A stretch of 25,055 nt of DNA from JAJTHJ01 sp046316025 (GCA_046316025.1 JBKCXU010000002.1:1-25055), one strand, 5' to 3'; shown: positions 14,082 through 23,944, counted from the stretch's first letter. Notes: generated by a model from the sequence alone, not told the origin. A program made the numbers and translations.

Positions 14082-15890
14082 ATGCCGCCTGCCACCCTGC
14101 CGAGCCTTGCCCTGCCGTCGCTGCGCGCGCAGTACGCCAGTGGCGCGCTGACGCCGGTGGCGCTGGCTGAGCGGCTAACTACCTCGCTGGCGGCCGACGA
14201 CACCGACGTCGCGTGGATCGCGCGTACGCCGGCCGCCGATCTCTTGGCCCAGGCGCGCGCGGTGCAGGCGCGCGGCCCGCAGGGGCTGCCGCTGTACGGC
14301 GTGCCGTTTGCAGTCAAGGACAACATCGACGTCGCCGGGATGCCGACCACCGCGGCCTGCCCGGACTTCGCCTACACGCCGCAAGCCAGTGCCACCGTGG
14401 TGCAGCGCTTGCTCGATGCGGGTGCGCTGCTCATCGGCAAGACCAATCTCGATCAGTTCGCCACCGGGCTGGTCGGCACCCGCTCGCCCTACGGCGCGGT
14501 GCCCAACAGCTTCGACCCGGCCTACATCGGCGGCGGCTCAAGTTCCGGTTCGGCGAGCGTGGTCGCGCGCGGGCTGGTGAGCTTCGCGCTGGGTACCGAC
14601 ACCGCCGGTTCGGGCCGCGTGCCGGCGGGCTTCAACAATCTCGTCGGACTCAAGCCCACGCGCGGGTGGCTCTCCACGCGCGGCGTGCTGCCGGCCTGCC
14701 GCACGCTCGACTGCGTATCGATCTTCGCCTCCACGGTGGACGACGCGACGGCCGTGCTCGAGGTCGCCGGCGCGTTCGACGCTGCCGACCCGTACTCGCG
14801 CGCCGCGCCCGTGTCGCTGCCTCTCGCTGCGCCGCGCCGGCTTGGCGTGCCGCAGGCGCCGGAGTTTTTCGGCGACGCGCAGCAGACGCGCTGCTTTGCC
14901 GCGGCCTGCGAGCGGGCGCGTGCGCTGGGGCTGGAACTGGTGCCGCTCGACTTTGCGCCGCTCTTCGAGGCCGCGCGGCTGCTCTACGACGGCCCCTGGG
15001 TGGCCGAGCGGCATGCGGCAGTCCGCGCGTTTTTCGACGCGCAGCCGCAGGCGCTCGATCCCACCGTGCGCGCGGTGATCGGCCGCGCGCGCGAGTTCTC
15101 CGCCACCGACGCGTTTGTCGCGCAGTACCGGCTGGCGGAGCTGGCGCGCACCGCCGACGCGCTGTGGACGCAGGTCGATGCGCTGCTGGTGCCCACCGCA
15201 CCGACCATTTACACGATCGCCCAAGTGCAGGCCGATCCCGTCGCGCTGAACAGCCGCCTCGGCCACTACACCAACTTCGTCAACCTGCTCGACATGGCGG
15301 CACTCGCCGTGCCCGATGCGCTGCGCGCCGACGGGCTGCCGTTCGGCATCACCTTGATCGGCCCGGCGTGGAGCGACCGGGCGCTGGCCGCGCTCGGCGC
15401 CCGCTGGCAGCGCGCCGCGGGGCTGCCGCTCGGCGCGACCGCGCACCCGCAGCCGGCGCCCGAGCCGCCCGCCGCCCGCGTGGTGAACGCTGGCGGCGTG
15501 CGCGTGGCCGTCGTCGGCGCGCATCTCACCGGCATGCCGCTCAACACGCAGCTGACCGCGCGTGGCGCGGTCTGCGTCGCGCGCACCACCACCGCGCCGC
15601 GCTACCGGCTGCACGCGCTGGCCGACACCGCGCCGCCCAAGCCCGGTTTGCAGCGCGTGGAGTCCGGCGCCGCCATCGAAGTCGAAGTGTGGGAGATGCC
15701 GCTCGCGCACTTTGGCTCGTTTGTCGCCGCGGTGCCGCCGCCGTTGGCCATCGGCTCGCTGGAGCTTGCCGACGGCAGCTGGGTCAAGGGCTTCGTCTGC
15801 GAGCCGCAGGCGCTTGCAGCCGCGCCCGACATCTCTCACTACGGCGGCTGGCGCGCCTACATGCGACACCGCACGGCGGCGTCTGCATGA
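14082..15890 (+). CDS. atzF: Allophanate hydrolase AtzF
   Basis: The 602-residue protein is an amidase-signature enzyme with a C-terminal domain, the layout of allophanate hydrolase. The catalytic Ser-cisSer-Lys triad is visible: K79 in GVPFAVKDNID, S153 in GGGSSSGSA and S177 in GTDTAGSGRVP, with the same spacing as in characterised AtzF. Residues about 465-600 form the extra domain (VNAGGVRVAVVGAHLTGMPLNTQL, ARTTTAPRYRLHAL, LGSLELADGSWVKGF-like), which finishes decarboxylation. The reaction is allophanate to ammonia and CO2 in the cytoplasm. The ATG at 14082 matches the family N-terminus but has no ribosome site, because the operator lies directly upstream. It heads the ureide operon. Confidence 0.93.
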   Translation: MPPATLPSLALPSLRAQYASGALTPVALAERLTTSLAADDTDVAWIARTPAADLLAQARAVQARGPQGLPLYGVPFAVKDNIDVAGMPTTAACPDFAYTPQASATVVQRLLDAGALLIGKTNLDQFATGLVGTRSPYGAVPNSFDPAYIGGGSSSGSASVVARGLVSFALGTDTAGSGRVPAGFNNLVGLKPTRGWLSTRGVLPACRTLDCVSIFASTVDDATAVLEVAGAFDAADPYSRAAPVSLPLAAPRRLGVPQAPEFFGDAQQTRCFAAACERARALGLELVPLDFAPLFEAARLLYDGPWVAERHAAVRAFFDAQPQALDPTVRAVIGRAREFSATDAFVAQYRLAELARTADALWTQVDALLVPTAPTIYTIAQVQADPVALNSRLGHYTNFVNLLDMAALAVPDALRADGLPFGITLIGPAWSDRALAALGARWQRAAGLPLGATAHPQPAPEPPAARVVNAGGVRVAVVGAHLTGMPLNTQLTARGAVCVARTTTAPRYRLHALADTAPPKPGLQRVESGAAIEVEVWEMPLAHFGSFVAAVPPPLAIGSLELADGSWVKGFVCEPQALAAAPDISHYGGWRAYMRHRTAASA

Positions 15891-15916
15891 ACTGCTCACC
15901 GTTATCCATGGCTCAG

Positions 15917-16000
15917 GCCCCCACCCCAACCCTCCCCCGCTTCGCAGGGGAGGGGGTTTTCTCCCTCCCCCGCGAAGCGGGGGAGGGTTGGGATGGGGGC
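15917..16000. repeat. Family-A long inverted repeat
   Basis: The left arm GCCCCCACCCCAACCCTCCC pairs with the right arm ending GGGAGGGTTGGGATGGGGGC. The inner parts CCCGCTTCGC and GCGAAGCGGG also pair, around a short TTTTC centre. It fills the gap between atzF and the binding-protein gene and is nearly identical in its left half to the copy at 6915. A strong RNA hairpin here could uncouple expression of the two flanking genes. Confidence 0.9.
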
Positions 16001-16045
16001 GCAGCCTCACGTCCTCTTCAGCCTTTGCATCCAAGGAGTCCGCCG

Positions 16046-17650
16046 ATGAAACGCCGCCACTTCCTGCACAGCACTGCCGCATTCGCCGGCGCACTGAGTC
16101 TGCCGCTCGCCGCCCGCGCGCAGAGCCGGCCCAAAGACGTGCTGATCGTCGCCAACGAGACCGGGCCCAATTCGCTCGACATCCACACCGTCGGCGCCAA
16201 TCGCCCGTCCTACGGCGTTTCCTGGCTCGTGTACGACCGGCTGATGACCTTCGGCACCAAGAAGCTTCCCGACGGCACCGTCACCTACGACTACACCAAG
16301 CTGGAGCCGGAACTGGCCGAAAGCTGGCTGCTGTCCGGCACCGGCGACTCGATCATCTTCCGCTTGCGCCGCGACGCGAAGTTCCACGACGGCACGCCGG
16401 TGACGGCCCGCGACGTGAAGTGGAGCTTCGACCGCGCGGTGACGGTGGGCGGCTTTCCGACCTTCCAGATGAAGGCCGGCTCGCTGGAGAAGCCCGAGCA
16501 GTTCACCGCGGTGGACGACCACACCTTCCGCATCGACTTCCTGCGCAAGGACAAGCTGACGCTGATGGATCTCGCGGTGCCGGTGCCGTCGATCTTCAAC
16601 TCGGAACTGGTGAAGAAAAACGCCACGCCGCAAGACCCCTGGGGGCTCAATTGGACGCGCACCAATACCGCCGGCGGCGGCGCCTTCAAGATCGAGGCGT
16701 TTCGCCCCGGGCAGGAGATCGTCTACGTGCGCAACGAGGACTGGAAGAGCGGCAAGCTGCCGCAACTGCGCCGCGTGATCCAGCGCGAGGTGCCGAGCGC
16801 CGGCAACCGCCGCGCGCTGCTCAGCAAAGGCGACATCGACATGACCTTCGAGATGCCGCCCAAGGACTTTGCCGAAATGGCCCGAGAGGGCGGCGCGGTA
16901 CGCGTGGTCAGCATGCCGATCGAGAACTCGATCTGGTACCTCGGCATGAACGTCACCAAGCCGCCCTTCGACAACCCCAAGGTGCGGCAAGCGGTGGCGT
17001 ATGCGGTGCCGTACGAGGCGATCATGAGCAACGCCATGTACGGCCGCGCCACCAAAATGTGGGGTGCCAAGGGCAAGGCGACCACCGCCGCCTGGCCGCA
17101 GCCCGCGCCGTACGCCACCGACCCGGCGCGCGCCAAGAAGCTCTTGGCCGAAGCCGGCTACGCCAACGGCTTTGAGACCACGCTGTCTTTCGACCTCGGC
17201 CAGGGCACGGTGTCCGAGCCGGCGGCGATCCTGATCCAGGAGTCGCTCGCCAAGCTCGGCATCAAGACGCAGATCAACAAGGTGCCGGGGGCCAACTGGC
17301 GTGCGGCGCTGCTGAAGAAGGACATGCCGCTGATCATCAACCGCTTTGGCGGTTGGTTGAACTACCCCGAGTACTTCTTCTTCTGGTGCTACCACGGCCA
17401 GAACGCGGTGTTCAACACGATGAGCTACCAGAACCCGGCGATGGACAAGCTGATCGACGCGGCGCGCTTTGAGACCAATCCGAAGAAGTACGAGGCGGAC
17501 GTGAAGGCGTTCATCGACATGGCTTATGCCGAGGTGCCGCGCATTCCGCTGGCGCAACCGAACTACGACGTGGCGATGCAGAAGAACGTGCAGGGCTATG
17601 TGTACTGGTTCCACCTGCAGCCGGACTATCGGACGATTTTCAAGACGTAA
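16046..17650 (+). CDS. ABC transporter substrate-binding protein, family 5 (peptide/nickel type), ureide-operon associated
   Basis: The 534-residue protein begins MKRRHFLHSTAAFAGALSLPLAARAQ, a twin-arginine-like export signal with a probable AxA cleavage site. The mature domain shows the family-5 pattern: PELAESWLLSGTGDSIIFRLRRDAKFHDGTPVTARDVKWSFDRAV, NPKVRQAVAYAVPYEAIM and a C-terminal ...AYAEVPRIPLAQPNYDVAM. These proteins bind di/oligopeptides, nickel chelates, opines and other small polar molecules. Its place between atzF and atzG/atzE argues for a ureido compound rather than peptides, which is inference. The start at 16046 has AAGGAG at 16033-16038. The matching permeases and ATPases lie at 19975-23944. 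Confidence 0.92.
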   Translation: MKRRHFLHSTAAFAGALSLPLAARAQSRPKDVLIVANETGPNSLDIHTVGANRPSYGVSWLVYDRLMTFGTKKLPDGTVTYDYTKLEPELAESWLLSGTGDSIIFRLRRDAKFHDGTPVTARDVKWSFDRAVTVGGFPTFQMKAGSLEKPEQFTAVDDHTFRIDFLRKDKLTLMDLAVPVPSIFNSELVKKNATPQDPWGLNWTRTNTAGGGAFKIEAFRPGQEIVYVRNEDWKSGKLPQLRRVIQREVPSAGNRRALLSKGDIDMTFEMPPKDFAEMAREGGAVRVVSMPIENSIWYLGMNVTKPPFDNPKVRQAVAYAVPYEAIMSNAMYGRATKMWGAKGKATTAAWPQPAPYATDPARAKKLLAEAGYANGFETTLSFDLGQGTVSEPAAILIQESLAKLGIKTQINKVPGANWRAALLKKDMPLIINRFGGWLNYPEYFFFWCYHGQNAVFNTMSYQNPAMDKLIDAARFETNPKKYEADVKAFIDMAYAEVPRIPLAQPNYDVAMQKNVQGYVYWFHLQPDYRTIFKT

Positions 17651-17692
17651 GGACAACAGGCGACCGTGCTGCGGCAGCCGACTGCCGTGGCG

Positions 17693-17796
17693 GCGGTCTT
17701 CCCTCACCCGGCCGCTGCGCGGCCACCCTCCCCCGGAGGGGGAGGGTTGAAAGCCCCTCTCCCCCCGGGAGAGGGGTTGGGGTGAGGGAAGACCGC
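17693..17796. repeat. Long inverted repeat, family A' (flanks GCGGTCTTCCCTCACC / GGTGAGGGAAGACCGC)
   Basis: The outer arms GCGGTCTTCCCTCACC (17693-17708) and GGTGAGGGAAGACCGC (17781-17796) are perfect reverse complements. Inside are the hairpins GGCCGCTGCGCGGCC, CCCTCCCCCGGAGGGGGAGGG and CCCCTCTCCCCCCGGGAGAGGGG. It sits between the binding-protein gene and the atzG-like gene. The last 46 bases (17751-17796) recur identically at 24017-24062. Confidence 0.92.
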
Positions 17797-17845
17797 TGCC
17801 CACGAAGTCCAAGCGCCTACGGCACCGCGAACTGAGACCCTCCTC

Positions 17846-18037
17846 ATGCCGCCGCTTCCCCCCGACCAACTCGAACAAACCGTCGACGCCCTCGCCGCCG
17901 CCGTCGGTATCCCGATCCCGCCCGAGTGCCGCGCCGGCGTGCTGCAGAACTGGGCGCTGATGCACGGCATCGCGCAGACCTTCGTGCACTTCGATCTGCC
18001 AACCGAGGCCGAGCCGGCCGCGGTGTTCCGCCCGTGA
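17846..18037 (+). CDS. atzG: AtzG/HpxX-like small subunit (DUF4089)
   Basis: This 63-residue protein (MPPLPPDQLEQTVDALAAAVGIPIPPECRAGVLQNW..., ending FDLPTEAEPAAVFRP) has the DUF4089 pattern: two helices around IPIP.E...GV..N......IA, then a tail 'LP...EPA.VF.P'. In the cyanuric acid pathway AtzG is a tightly bound small subunit required for AtzE amidohydrolase, resembling the GatC role beside GatA. HpxX is the related gene in oxalurate loci. It overlaps the atzE start by 4 bp (GTGA at 18034), so 1:1 coupled production is expected. No strong ribosome site precedes the ATG. Confidence 0.88.
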   Translation: MPPLPPDQLEQTVDALAAAVGIPIPPECRAGVLQNWALMHGIAQTFVHFDLPTEAEPAAVFRP

Positions 18038-19428
18038 GCGCCGACCTCGCCCTGCTCGGCGCGGCCGAACTCGCGCAGCGCATCCGCGCCGGGCAGAGCT
18101 CGGCCACCGTAGCGGTGCAGGCCGCACTCGCCCGCATCGACGCGCTCGACGCCCGCTACAACTGCTTCACCGCCGTCACGCGCGAACGCGCCTTGGCCCG
18201 CGCCGCTGCGCTCGACGCGATGGGTGCCACCGGCCCACTGGCGGGCGTGCCTTTCGCGGTCAAGAACCTGTTCGACCTCGCCGGGCTGCCCACACTCGCC
18301 GGCAGCAAGATCGAGCGCGAGCATCCGCCCGCCGCGCAGGACGCGCCGCTGGTGCAGCGGCTGGAAGCCGCGGGCGCGATCTGTGTCGGCGCGCTCAACA
18401 TGGACGAGTACGCCTACGGCTTCACCACCGAGAACGCGCACTTTGGCGCAACCCGCAACCCGCACGACCCCACGCGCATCGCCGGCGGTTCCAGCGGCGG
18501 CAGCGCAGCCGCGGTGGCCGCCGGCTTGGTGCCGCTCACGCTTGGCTCGGATACCAACGGCTCGATCCGCGTGCCGGCCTCGCTCACCGGCATCTTCGGG
18601 CTGAAGCCCACCTACGGCCGGCTGCCGCGCAGCGGCAGCTATCCGTTTGTCGCGAGCCTCGATCACTTGGGGGCCTTCGCGCGCAGCGCGCAAGACCTCG
18701 CACTCGCCTACGACGCGATGCAAGGCCCCGACCCGGCCGATCCCGCCTGCGCGCAGCGCGCCGTGGAGCCGACGTTCGCCGCGCTCGCGCAGGGCGCCAT
18801 CGGCCTGCGCATCGCGGTGGCGGGCGGCTACTTCGAGCAACAGGCCACGCCCGCCGCGCGCGCGGTGGTGCAACAGGCGGCTGCCGCGCTCGGCGCAACG
18901 CATACGGTCGAACTGCCCGAGGCCGCGCGCGCGCGCGCCGCCGCCTTTGTCATCACGATGGCCGAAGGCGGCAACCTGCACTTTGCCGATCTCGCGCGCC
19001 GGCCCTTCGACTTCGACTTCGCCACGCGCGACCGCTTCATCGCCGGCACGCTGGTGCCGGCGCACTACGTGGTGCAGGCGCAGCGCTTCCGGCAGTGGTA
19101 CCGGCAGCAGGTGGCGCGCGTGTTCGAGCGCGTGGACGTGATCCTTACGGCGGCCACACCGGTTCCGGCCACCACGATCGGCCAGACCACGATGGAGTTG
19201 AACGGCCAGACCGTCCCGGTGCGGCCGACGATGGGTCTGCTCACGCAGCCGATCTCCTTCATCGGGCTGCCGGTGGCGGTGGCTCCCGTGCAGCGGCCAG
19301 GTGCGCTGCCGCTGGGCGTGCAGATCATCGCCGCGCCCTGGCGCGAGGATCACGCGCTGCGCGTGGCCGCCGCGCTCGAAGCTGCGGGCGTGGCGCGTGC
19401 GCCGGTGGCGGCGGGAGCGCTCGCATGA
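18034..19428 (+). CDS. atzE: AtzE-family amidohydrolase (1-carboxybiuret hydrolase / oxalurate-type amidase)
   Basis: The 464-residue amidase-signature protein carries K77 (GVPFAVKNLFD), S153 (AGGSSGGSAAA) and S177 (GSDTNGSIRVP) as its Lys-cisSer-Ser triad. AtzE-specific wording includes NMDEYAYGFTTENAHFGATRNPHD, and a C-terminal part with MTQ-like GLLTQPISFIGLPVAVAPVQRPGALPLGVQIIAAPWRED. In Pseudomonas ADP, AtzE with AtzG hydrolyses 1-carboxybiuret; the related HpxY acts in oxalurate catabolism. Which substrate applies here cannot be read from the sequence. It starts with GTG at 18034 inside the atzG stop. Its TGA (19426-19428) supplies the first base of a 136-bp repeat unit. Confidence 0.92.
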   Translation: MSADLALLGAAELAQRIRAGQSSATVAVQAALARIDALDARYNCFTAVTRERALARAAALDAMGATGPLAGVPFAVKNLFDLAGLPTLAGSKIEREHPPAAQDAPLVQRLEAAGAICVGALNMDEYAYGFTTENAHFGATRNPHDPTRIAGGSSGGSAAAVAAGLVPLTLGSDTNGSIRVPASLTGIFGLKPTYGRLPRSGSYPFVASLDHLGAFARSAQDLALAYDAMQGPDPADPACAQRAVEPTFAALAQGAIGLRIAVAGGYFEQQATPAARAVVQQAAAALGATHTVELPEAARARAAAFVITMAEGGNLHFADLARRPFDFDFATRDRFIAGTLVPAHYVVQAQRFRQWYRQQVARVFERVDVILTAATPVPATTIGQTTMELNGQTVPVRPTMGLLTQPISFIGLPVAVAPVQRPGALPLGVQIIAAPWREDHALRVAAALEAAGVARAPVAAGALA

Positions 19429-19563
19429 TTCCGATTCCAGACCATTCGAGCCCTGTCGTCGTTCCCGCGGAAGCGGGAACCCAGCCCGCTGTGCGACGAA
19501 GCCGGATTCCCGCTTTCGCGGGAATGACGAACAGTTGTCGCTCTTTTGAAGTGGAACTGGGAT
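19428..19563. mobile_element. 136-bp MITE-like unit with REP core (72-bp core at 19458-19529)
   Basis: The left end ATTCCGATTCCAGACCA and the right end (revcomp ATCCCAGTTCCACTTCA) form imperfect terminal inverted repeats sharing the ..CC..TTCCA spacing. Between them, a 30-base left arm, a 72-base core with two TTCCCGC/GCGGGAA hairpins, and a right arm with GAAGTGG occur in the same spacing as in the copy at 22865-23000, which is also 136 bases. The unit spans exactly from the atzE stop to the start codon of the next gene. Confidence 0.6.
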
Positions 19564-19972
19564 GAGCGTGGCGCAAATCAATCTGCCCGACGTCCACGCC
19601 GAGGTGTGCGCGGTGTTTGCCCGCTACGAAGACGCGCTGATCCGCAACGACACCGCGGTGCTCGACGAATTGTTTTGGCCGAGCGCGCACACCGTGCGCT
19701 ACGGCGCCACCGAAAACCTGTACGGCATCGAGGCGATCCGCGCCTTTCGCGCCGCGCGCTCGGCGCAGGGCTTGCAGCGCACGCTCGCCAACACGGTGAT
19801 CGCCACCTTCGGCCGCGACTTTGCCACCGCGATGACGGAGTTCCGGCGCGACGGCGGCAACCGCGTCGGGCGCCAGAGCCAGACTTGGGTGCGGCTGCCC
19901 GAGGGTTGGCGCGTAGTGGCCGCCCACGTCAGCCTCATCGATCCGCCGGCCCCCGCCGGCGCGGCGCGCTGA
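19562..19972 (+). CDS. hpxZ: DUF3225 protein, AtzH/HpxZ-like (SnoaL-type fold)
   Basis: The 136-residue protein (INLPDVHAEVCAVFARYEDALIRNDTAVLDELFW, then RYGATENLYGIEAIRAFR, then TWVRLPEGWRVVAAHVSLI) matches the DUF3225 family, a small NTF2/SnoaL-like cone fold. Named members are HpxZ of oxalurate catabolism and AtzH of the cyanuric acid operon, where AtzH handles the dicarboxyurea product of AtzE. It follows atzE in both known operons, as it does here. The ATG at 19562 lies at the very end of a 136-bp repeat unit; no better ribosome site than the repeat's own AAGTGGAAC is visible. Confidence 0.9.
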   Translation: MSVAQINLPDVHAEVCAVFARYEDALIRNDTAVLDELFWPSAHTVRYGATENLYGIEAIRAFRAARSAQGLQRTLANTVIATFGRDFATAMTEFRRDGGNRVGRQSQTWVRLPEGWRVVAAHVSLIDPPAPAGAAR

Positions 19973-19974
19973 GC

Positions 19975-20988
19975 ATGCTCCGCCTGGTCGCCAAGCGCAT
20001 CCTCGCCGCCCTGCCCAACCTGTTCGGTGTGGTGGTGATCACCTTCGCGCTCACGCGCGCGCTGCCCGGCGACCCCGCGGCGTACTTCGCCGGCGGCGCG
20101 GCGACACCGGAGGCGGTGGACGAAGTGCGCCGCGCGCTCGGCCTGGATCGGCCGCTGCCCGAGCAGTTCCTGCGCTACGTGGCCGATCTGGCGCGCGGCG
20201 ACTTTGGCGTCTCGCTCACCACCGGCCAGCCGGTGGCGCGCGAGATCCTCACGCGCCTGCCGGCCTCGCTCGAGCTGGTGCTGGCCGCACTGCTGCTCGC
20301 GTGCAGCATCGCGATCCCGCTCGGCGTGCTGGCGGCCACGCGGCCCGGTTCCTGGGTCGATCATCTGTGCCGCGCGCTGGTCACGCTCGGCGTGTCGCTG
20401 CCGGTGTTTTTCACCGGGCTGCTGCTCGCCTACGTGTTCTATTTCCTGCTCGGCTGGGCGCCCTCGCCGATCGGCCGGCTCGACCCGGTGTTTTCGCCGC
20501 CGCCCACGGTGACCGGGTTTTATCTCGTCGACAGCCTGCTGGCGCGCGACCTCGGACTCTTCCGTTCCAGCCTGGCGCAAATGGTGCTGCCGATGGCGAC
20601 GATGGCGCTCTTCGTGCTGGCGCCGATCGCGCGGATGACGCGCGCCTCGATGCTGGCGGTGCTGTCCTCCGACTTCGTGCGCAGCGCGCGCGCCGCCGGG
20701 CTGGCGCCGCACACGGTGCTCGTCACCTACGCGCTGCGCAACGCGCTGCTGCCGGTGCTGACCACACTCGGCATGGTGTTCGGCTTCATGCTGGGGTCGA
20801 GCGTGATCGTGGAGAAGGTCTTCGCCTGGCCCGGCGTGGGCGCCTATGCATTGGATGCGCTGCAAGCCTCCGACTACGCGCCGGTGCAGGGCTTTGTGCT
20901 GGCGATGGGCGTGCTCTTCGTGCTGCTCAACCTGATCGTCGATCTGGCTTACACGCTGGCCGATCCGCGCGTGAGCATCGACGCATGA
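19975..20988 (+). CDS. ABC transporter permease, DppB/OppB type
   Basis: The 337-residue permease begins MLRLVAKRILAALPNLFGVVVITFALTRALPGDPAAYF, the standard DppB N-terminal helix and loop, and goes on with LGLDRPLPEQFLRYVADLARGDFGVSLTTGQPV. The core signature ...RSARAAGLAPHTVLVTYALRNALLPVLTTLGM (EAA loop) precedes the final helices with VEKVFAWPGVGAYALDAL. It would form half of the membrane channel for the family-5 binding protein at 16046. The ATG lies 2 bp after the hpxZ-like stop, and its own stop overlaps the next start (ATGA at 20985), showing tight coupling. Confidence 0.95.
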   Translation: MLRLVAKRILAALPNLFGVVVITFALTRALPGDPAAYFAGGAATPEAVDEVRRALGLDRPLPEQFLRYVADLARGDFGVSLTTGQPVAREILTRLPASLELVLAALLLACSIAIPLGVLAATRPGSWVDHLCRALVTLGVSLPVFFTGLLLAYVFYFLLGWAPSPIGRLDPVFSPPPTVTGFYLVDSLLARDLGLFRSSLAQMVLPMATMALFVLAPIARMTRASMLAVLSSDFVRSARAAGLAPHTVLVTYALRNALLPVLTTLGMVFGFMLGSSVIVEKVFAWPGVGAYALDALQASDYAPVQGFVLAMGVLFVLLNLIVDLAYTLADPRVSIDA

Positions 20989-21824
20989 ACCTGCGCACCG
21001 TCCGCCACGTGCTCGCCGACAATCCGTTGTCGGCGGTCGGCGCCGCACTGGTGCTGCTGCTGGTGGTGGTGGCCATCGCCGGCCCGAGCATCGCGCCCTA
21101 CGACCCGCTCGCCACCAACGCCGCGGCCGCCTTGCAGCCGCCGTCGGCCGCACACTGGTTCGGCACCGACTCGCTCGGGCGCGACATCTTCTCGCGCGTG
21201 CTGGTGGCCACCCGGCTCGATCTGGCCATCGCGCTGTCGGCGGTGGTGGTGTCGTACACGGTGGGGGTCGCGCTCGGGCTGGCGGCCGGCTACCGCGGCG
21301 GGCTGACCGACCGCATCGTGATGCGGCTGGCGGACACGATCATGGCCTTTCCGCTCTTTGTGCTGGCGATGGGCATCGTCGCCGCGCTCGGCAACACGGT
21401 CGCCAACATCGTGCTCGCCACGGTGGTCATCAACCTGCCCTTCTACATCCGCCTGGCGCGGGCCGAGGCCAACGTGCGGCGCAACGCCACCTACATCGAG
21501 GCCGCGCGCCTGGCCGGCAACACCGACTTGCGGATCATGGCCGTGCACCTCTTCCCCAACGTGCTGCCGCCGACCATGGTGCAGGTGAGCCTCAACATGG
21601 GCTGGGCGATCCTCAACGCGGCGGGGCTGTCCTTCATCGGCCTGGGCGTGCGCCCGCCCACACCGGAGTGGGGGATCATGGTTGCCGAGGGCGCGACCTA
21701 CATCATCAGCGGCGAATGGTGGATCGCGCTCTTCCCCGGCGCGGTGCTGATGCTGGCGGTGTTCGCCTTCAACCTGCTCGGCGACGCGCTGCGCGACATC
21801 TTCGATCCGCGGCGGAGGATCTGA
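20985..21824 (+). CDS. ABC transporter permease, DppC/OppC type
   Basis: The 279-residue permease has NPLSAVGAALVLLLVVVAIAGPSIAPYDPL, HWFGTDSLGRDIFSRVLVATRLDLAIAL (a DppC hallmark), the EAA loop YIEAARLAGNTDLRIMAVHLFPNVLPPTMVQ and a C-terminal SFIGLGVRPPTPEWGIMVAEGATYI...FNLLGDALRDIFDPRRR. It pairs with the preceding DppB-type permease, which it overlaps by 4 bp. Its stop is 2 bp before the GTG start of the first ATPase, and its 3' end carries that gene's ribosome site (GGAGG at 21813-21817 region). Confidence 0.95.
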   Translation: MNLRTVRHVLADNPLSAVGAALVLLLVVVAIAGPSIAPYDPLATNAAAALQPPSAAHWFGTDSLGRDIFSRVLVATRLDLAIALSAVVVSYTVGVALGLAAGYRGGLTDRIVMRLADTIMAFPLFVLAMGIVAALGNTVANIVLATVVINLPFYIRLARAEANVRRNATYIEAARLAGNTDLRIMAVHLFPNVLPPTMVQVSLNMGWAILNAAGLSFIGLGVRPPTPEWGIMVAEGATYIISGEWWIALFPGAVLMLAVFAFNLLGDALRDIFDPRRRI

Positions 21825-21826
21825 CC

Positions 21827-22813
<987 letters not shown>

Positions 22814-22864
22814 TCGAAGCGATCGGCTACCGCGCGGAGAGCCAAGCACGAGCGCCGCGATCTC

Positions 22865-23000
22865 ATTCCTCTTCCAGACCAAGCGGGCAATTTCGTCGTT
22901 CCCGCGGAAGCGGGAACCCAGCCGGTCTCGCTGCGAAGTTGGATTCCCGCTTGCGCGGGAATGACGTGCCTTTGTTGTCGGATTGAAGTGGAAATGGAAC
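22865..23000. mobile_element. 136-bp MITE-like unit with REP core (72-bp core at 22895-22966)
   Basis: The left end ATTCCTCTTCCAGACCAA and the right end (revcomp GTTCCATTTCCACTTCAA) are imperfect inverted repeats sharing TTCC..TTCCA. The arm lengths (30 and 18 bases to the conserved GAAGTGG) and the total length equal those of the copy at 19428-19563. It lies between the two ATPase genes and includes the start codon of the second (22994-22996). Confidence 0.6.
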
Positions 23001-23944
23001 CACCCCTCCTCCGCGTCGAAAACCTCACCCGCCGCTTCCCGGTCGCCGGCCGGCGCGGTGCGGAGTTGCACGCGGTGGCCGACCTCTCCTTCACCCTCCA
23101 GCCCGGCGAGAGCATCGGCCTGGTCGGCGAATCCGGCTGCGGCAAATCCACGCTGGTGCGCATGCTCGCCCGCCTGCTGGACGCCACCGAGGGCCGCATC
23201 GAGTTCGACGGCAAGGACATCGGCGCCGTGCCCGCCGCGCGCTTTGCGCGCCACCCGCTGCGCGGCGCGATCCAGATGGTGTTCCAGGATCCGACCGACA
23301 GCCTGAACCCGCGCTTCACCGCGCAGGACACCATCGAAGAGCCGCTGCGCCTGCTCGGCACCCTGCCCGCGCCGGCGCGCGCCGCGCGCGTGCGCGAGGT
23401 AGCCGCACAAGTCGGGCTGCCGGTCGAACTGCTGCCGCGGCTGCCGCATCAACTCTCTGGCGGACAGAAGGCGCGGGTCGGGCTGGCGCGCGCGCTCGCC
23501 CTGTCGCCGCGCCTGCTGATCCTCGACGAACCCACCGCCGCGCTCGATGTTTCCGTGCAGGCGGTGGTGCTGCAACTGCTGGCACGGCTGCGGCGCGAGC
23601 TGGGGCTGGCCTACCTCTTCGTCTCGCACGACCTGAACGTCGTGCGGCTGCTGACCGACCGCGTGCTGGTGATGTATCTGGGCAAGCTCGTCGAAAGCGG
23701 CCCCGTGGCCGACGTGCTCGCGCAGCCGCGCCACCCCTACACGCAGGCGCTGGTGAGCGCCATCCCCGGCCGGCATGGTGAGCGCATCCGTCTGGCCGGC
23801 GAAGTCAAAAGCCCCATCGACCCGCCGCGCACCGTCTGCCGCTTCCACGGCCGCTGCCCCCGCGGCGAAGACCGCTGCGCCCGCGAAGCCCCGCCGCTGC
23901 GCCAGGTGGCGCCGGGGCACTGGGCGGCGTGTCACTTTGCGTGA
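22994..23944 (+). CDS. ABC transporter ATP-binding protein, DppF/OppF type
   Basis: The 316-residue ATPase has Walker A GLVGESGCGKSTLVRML, the OppF-type stretch MVFQDPTDSLNPRFTAQDTIEEPLRLLG, signature LSGGQKARVGLARALALSP, Walker B LLILDEPTAALDVSVQ, the switch histidine LFVSHDLNVVRLL, and the C-terminal RHPYTQALVSAIP with CRFHGRCPRGEDRC. It completes the importer. The ATG at 22994 (MEPPLLRVENLTRRF) lies inside the right end of the repeat unit; the repeat's AAGTGGAA is the only purine-rich stretch in front of it. The 180-bp gap to the DppD-type gene contrasts with the overlaps elsewhere in the operon. Confidence 0.94.
   Translation: MEPPLLRVENLTRRFPVAGRRGAELHAVADLSFTLQPGESIGLVGESGCGKSTLVRMLARLLDATEGRIEFDGKDIGAVPAARFARHPLRGAIQMVFQDPTDSLNPRFTAQDTIEEPLRLLGTLPAPARAARVREVAAQVGLPVELLPRLPHQLSGGQKARVGLARALALSPRLLILDEPTAALDVSVQAVVLQLLARLRRELGLAYLFVSHDLNVVRLLTDRVLVMYLGKLVESGPVADVLAQPRHPYTQALVSAIPGRHGERIRLAGEVKSPIDPPRTVCRFHGRCPRGEDRCAREAPPLRQVAPGHWAACHFA

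Noticed and set aside
15917..16000. Intrinsic terminator after atzF
   Set aside because: The hairpin is long and strong, but the same unit occurs inside other operons and no U-tract follows the stem, so I call it a repeat rather than a terminator.
14213..16045. In-frame upstream extension of the family-5 binding protein antisense-like through atzF in another frame
   Set aside because: The extra 611 codons are Arg-rich shadow sequence of atzF. The signal peptide and AAGGAG ribosome site fix the start at 16046.
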